From positions 1 through 6,814 of the forward strand of contig DATGSR010000010.1 in assembly GCA_035302405.1 (NCBI GenBank): a stretch of DNA of 6,814 nucleotides, written 5' to 3'. Numbering within the stretch: the first letter of the stretch is position 1; every line of letters begins with the position of its first letter. This DNA is from CALKWS01 sp035302405. GTDB taxonomy: Bacteria > Actinomycetota > Actinomycetes > Actinomycetales > Beutenbergiaceae. The position numbers and the translations under genes are program-made. The notes under the pieces were generated by a model, which saw only the letters and a list, made by a program, of their open reading frames with translations, was not told where the DNA came from and did no database searches. Shown one piece after another: positions 5,785 through 6,814 of the stretch.

Positions 5785-5799
5785 CCGGCCCGGGGCCGG
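5785..5799. repeat. 15-bp perfect GC palindrome
   Basis: CCGGCCC and GGGCCGG form perfect 7-bp arms around a single G. As RNA the hairpin would have to open some inner pairs to form a loop. It may help end transcription or be chance in GC-only sequence. It lies about 90 bp before the FUSC gene. Confidence 0.3.
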
Positions 5800-5888
5800 C
5801 CCTGGTCGAGTGGTGACGGCGACCATCCAACACTGAGGGACCGCGGTGATCGCAGCGAACCCGCTGGTTAGTGAGTGACGACCTAGTG

Positions 5889-6814
5889 ATGCAGGTGAGT
5901 ACGGTGACGGACGGGCGGCTGGGAAAGGGTTTGCGCAGGCACGAACTCATCACCGATGCGCTTCAGATCGTCAAAACCACGCTGGCGGCCACAGCGGCTT
6001 GGCTTCTTGCAACCGAGGTCTTCCACACCGAGTTGCCGTTCCTGGCGCCGTGGACCGCGCTGCTCACCGTGCATGCCACCGTCTACCGCTCGATCAACCG
6101 GGGATTGCAGACCACGATCTCCTCGGCCATCGGCGTCGGGCTGTCCTTCCTCATCGGTGCCTACCTGGGCGTGAACGCATGGACCTTCGCCCTGGCGCTG
6201 CTGGTGGGCATGATCGCCTCGAGGCTCAAATGGATCCGCGACGAGGGTGTGGCGATCGCCACCACCGCCATCTTCATCCTCGGCAGCGGTTTCGGTGAAC
6301 AGGCCCCACTGCTCATCGATCGGCTCATTGAGGTGGCGCTCGGCGTCGGCGTCGGGTTGGTGGTGAACCTGCTCCTGGTGCCGCCGCTGCGGGACCAGCA
6401 GGCTGCGCGGTACGTGGACAGCGTCAACAGCCGGATGGGGGAGGTGATGATCGACATCGCCGAGGATCTGAACACCTCCTGGAACACCGAGAGCGCCGAT
6501 GCCTGGGTGGAGGAGACCGTCTCCATCGACCGGGAGGTGGACGCGGCTTGGGAGTCGGTGATGTTCGCCCGCGAGAGCCGCCGTGCCAACCCCCGCCTGC
6601 GCGGCTCGCTGCGACGACGAAACGGGTCACCCAAGCGCGATTCCCAGAGCACCGACTATGAGCAGATCCTCGAACGGCTCACCGAAGGGGTCTCCCACCT
6701 GCGCCACCTGGCCCGCACGCTGCGGGAATCCACGATTGCCGAAAGCCACTGGGGAGACGTCTTCCGCGAACGATGGACCGACTTGGTGCGCGCCACCGGT
6801 GAGGCGATCAAGGA
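5889..6814 (+). CDS. FUSC / aromatic acid exporter-like membrane protein, N-terminal part
   Basis: 308 codons are visible and the frame is open to the window edge. Residues about 20-166 hold around six hydrophobic segments (about 27-45, 51-66, 74-94, 97-112, 119-134, 143-166). Between them is WTALLTVHATVYRSINRGLQ (55-74), the arrangement typical of FUSC/ArAE proteins (fusaric-acid-resistance and aromatic-acid-exporter relatives), ending in VVNLLLVPPLRD. From 167 on the chain is hydrophilic and charged, predicted helical and cytoplasmic, as in this family. Substrate is unknown; members are thought to export aromatic acids or similar compounds, often on weak evidence. The start is ambiguous: in-frame ATG 5889 is used here, while GTG 5904 is preceded by AGGTGAG (5893-5899) and could be the true start. 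An in-frame TGA at 5847 bounds the choice. It begins after the atypical segment and its codon use returns toward the strongly GC-ending pattern. Confidence 0.85.
   Translation, partial: MQVSTVTDGRLGKGLRRHELITDALQIVKTTLAATAAWLLATEVFHTELPFLAPWTALLTVHATVYRSINRGLQTTISSAIGVGLSFLIGAYLGVNAWTFALALLVGMIASRLKWIRDEGVAIATTAIFILGSGFGEQAPLLIDRLIEVALGVGVGLVVNLLLVPPLRDQQAARYVDSVNSRMGEVMIDIAEDLNTSWNTESADAWVEETVSIDREVDAAWESVMFARESRRANPRLRGSLRRRNGSPKRDSQSTDYEQILERLTEGVSHLRHLARTLRESTIAESHWGDVFRERWTDLVRATGEAIK

Larger units (their letters stand above)
5550..5888. other. Non-coding stretch between the lipoprotein and FUSC genes
   Basis: No frame here has convincing coding character, a recognisable motif or a good start with a ribosome site. 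The open frames on both strands are Arg/Pro/Gly-rich, as expected from GC-rich non-coding DNA. It holds a weak hairpin after the lipoprotein stop, a two-copy tandem repeat and a GC palindrome, listed separately. TAGTGA occurs twice 15 bp apart (5869 and 5884) just before the next gene. No clear promoter is visible. Confidence 0.6.

Noticed and set aside
5567..5836. Overlapping open frames of about 60-120 codons on both strands
   Set aside because: No motif, low-complexity Arg/Pro/Gly composition, poor starts, and they run across the tandem repeat and GC palindrome.
5550..5888. A second copy of the tRNA 3' end marking an attachment-site repeat
   Set aside because: The best match, GGTCGAGTGG near 5804, shares only a few bases with the tRNA T-arm. 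No direct repeat of useful length is seen within the window, though a partner could lie outside it.
1..6814. CRISPR arrays, toxin-antitoxin pairs, riboswitches or phage genes
   Set aside because: No regularly spaced repeats, no recognisable small paired genes and no conserved riboswitch core were seen on either strand.

Overview
The window is high-GC DNA with strongly GC-biased third codon positions, actinobacterial-style OtsA and Ser/Thr kinase sequences, and a genome-encoded tRNA CCA end. Together these point to an Actinomycetia (high-GC Gram-positive) chromosome. I cannot name a genus from the sequence alone.

Layout. (1) Positions 1-1525, minus strand: a trehalose operon with otsA complete and the first 19 codons of the next gene, probably otsB, overlapping the otsA stop as ATGA. 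(2) After a divergent spacer of about 150 bp, positions 1674-3383, plus strand: a 569-aa Ser/Thr protein kinase whose C-terminal half is a Pro-rich linker followed by a polytopic membrane region instead of the usual single helix plus sensor domain. (3) A GGCC hairpin, a possible promoter with an adjacent 13-bp palindrome, then positions 3537-4304: a TTG-initiated, membrane-anchored DsbA-like thioredoxin-fold protein with a CPYC active site. (4) A nested hairpin followed by tRNA-Thr(TGT), 4427-4502.

(5) Positions 4503-5888 look like an accessory insert. Directly beside the tRNA 3' end is a minus-strand fragment of a Cys-rich coding sequence with no usable start or stop. Next comes a 234-aa secreted lipoprotein with an acidic linker and a LysM-like C-terminus; its third-position GC is clearly lower than in the flanking genes. 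A 339-bp non-coding stretch follows, with a two-copy 27-bp tandem repeat and a 15-bp GC palindrome. (6) From 5889 to the window edge: the N-terminal 308 residues of a FUSC/aromatic-acid-exporter-like membrane protein.

How it fits together: otsA and otsB make trehalose. The kinase, the DsbA-like protein, the lipoprotein and the FUSC protein all belong at or beyond the membrane, but only the otsA/otsB pair is a clear operon. The part most worth a second look is the tRNA-Thr-proximal segment, where a gene remnant, an orphan lipoprotein of atypical composition and a repeat pair resembling a mobile-element end lie together. I see no complete transposase, integrase, CRISPR array or defence system.
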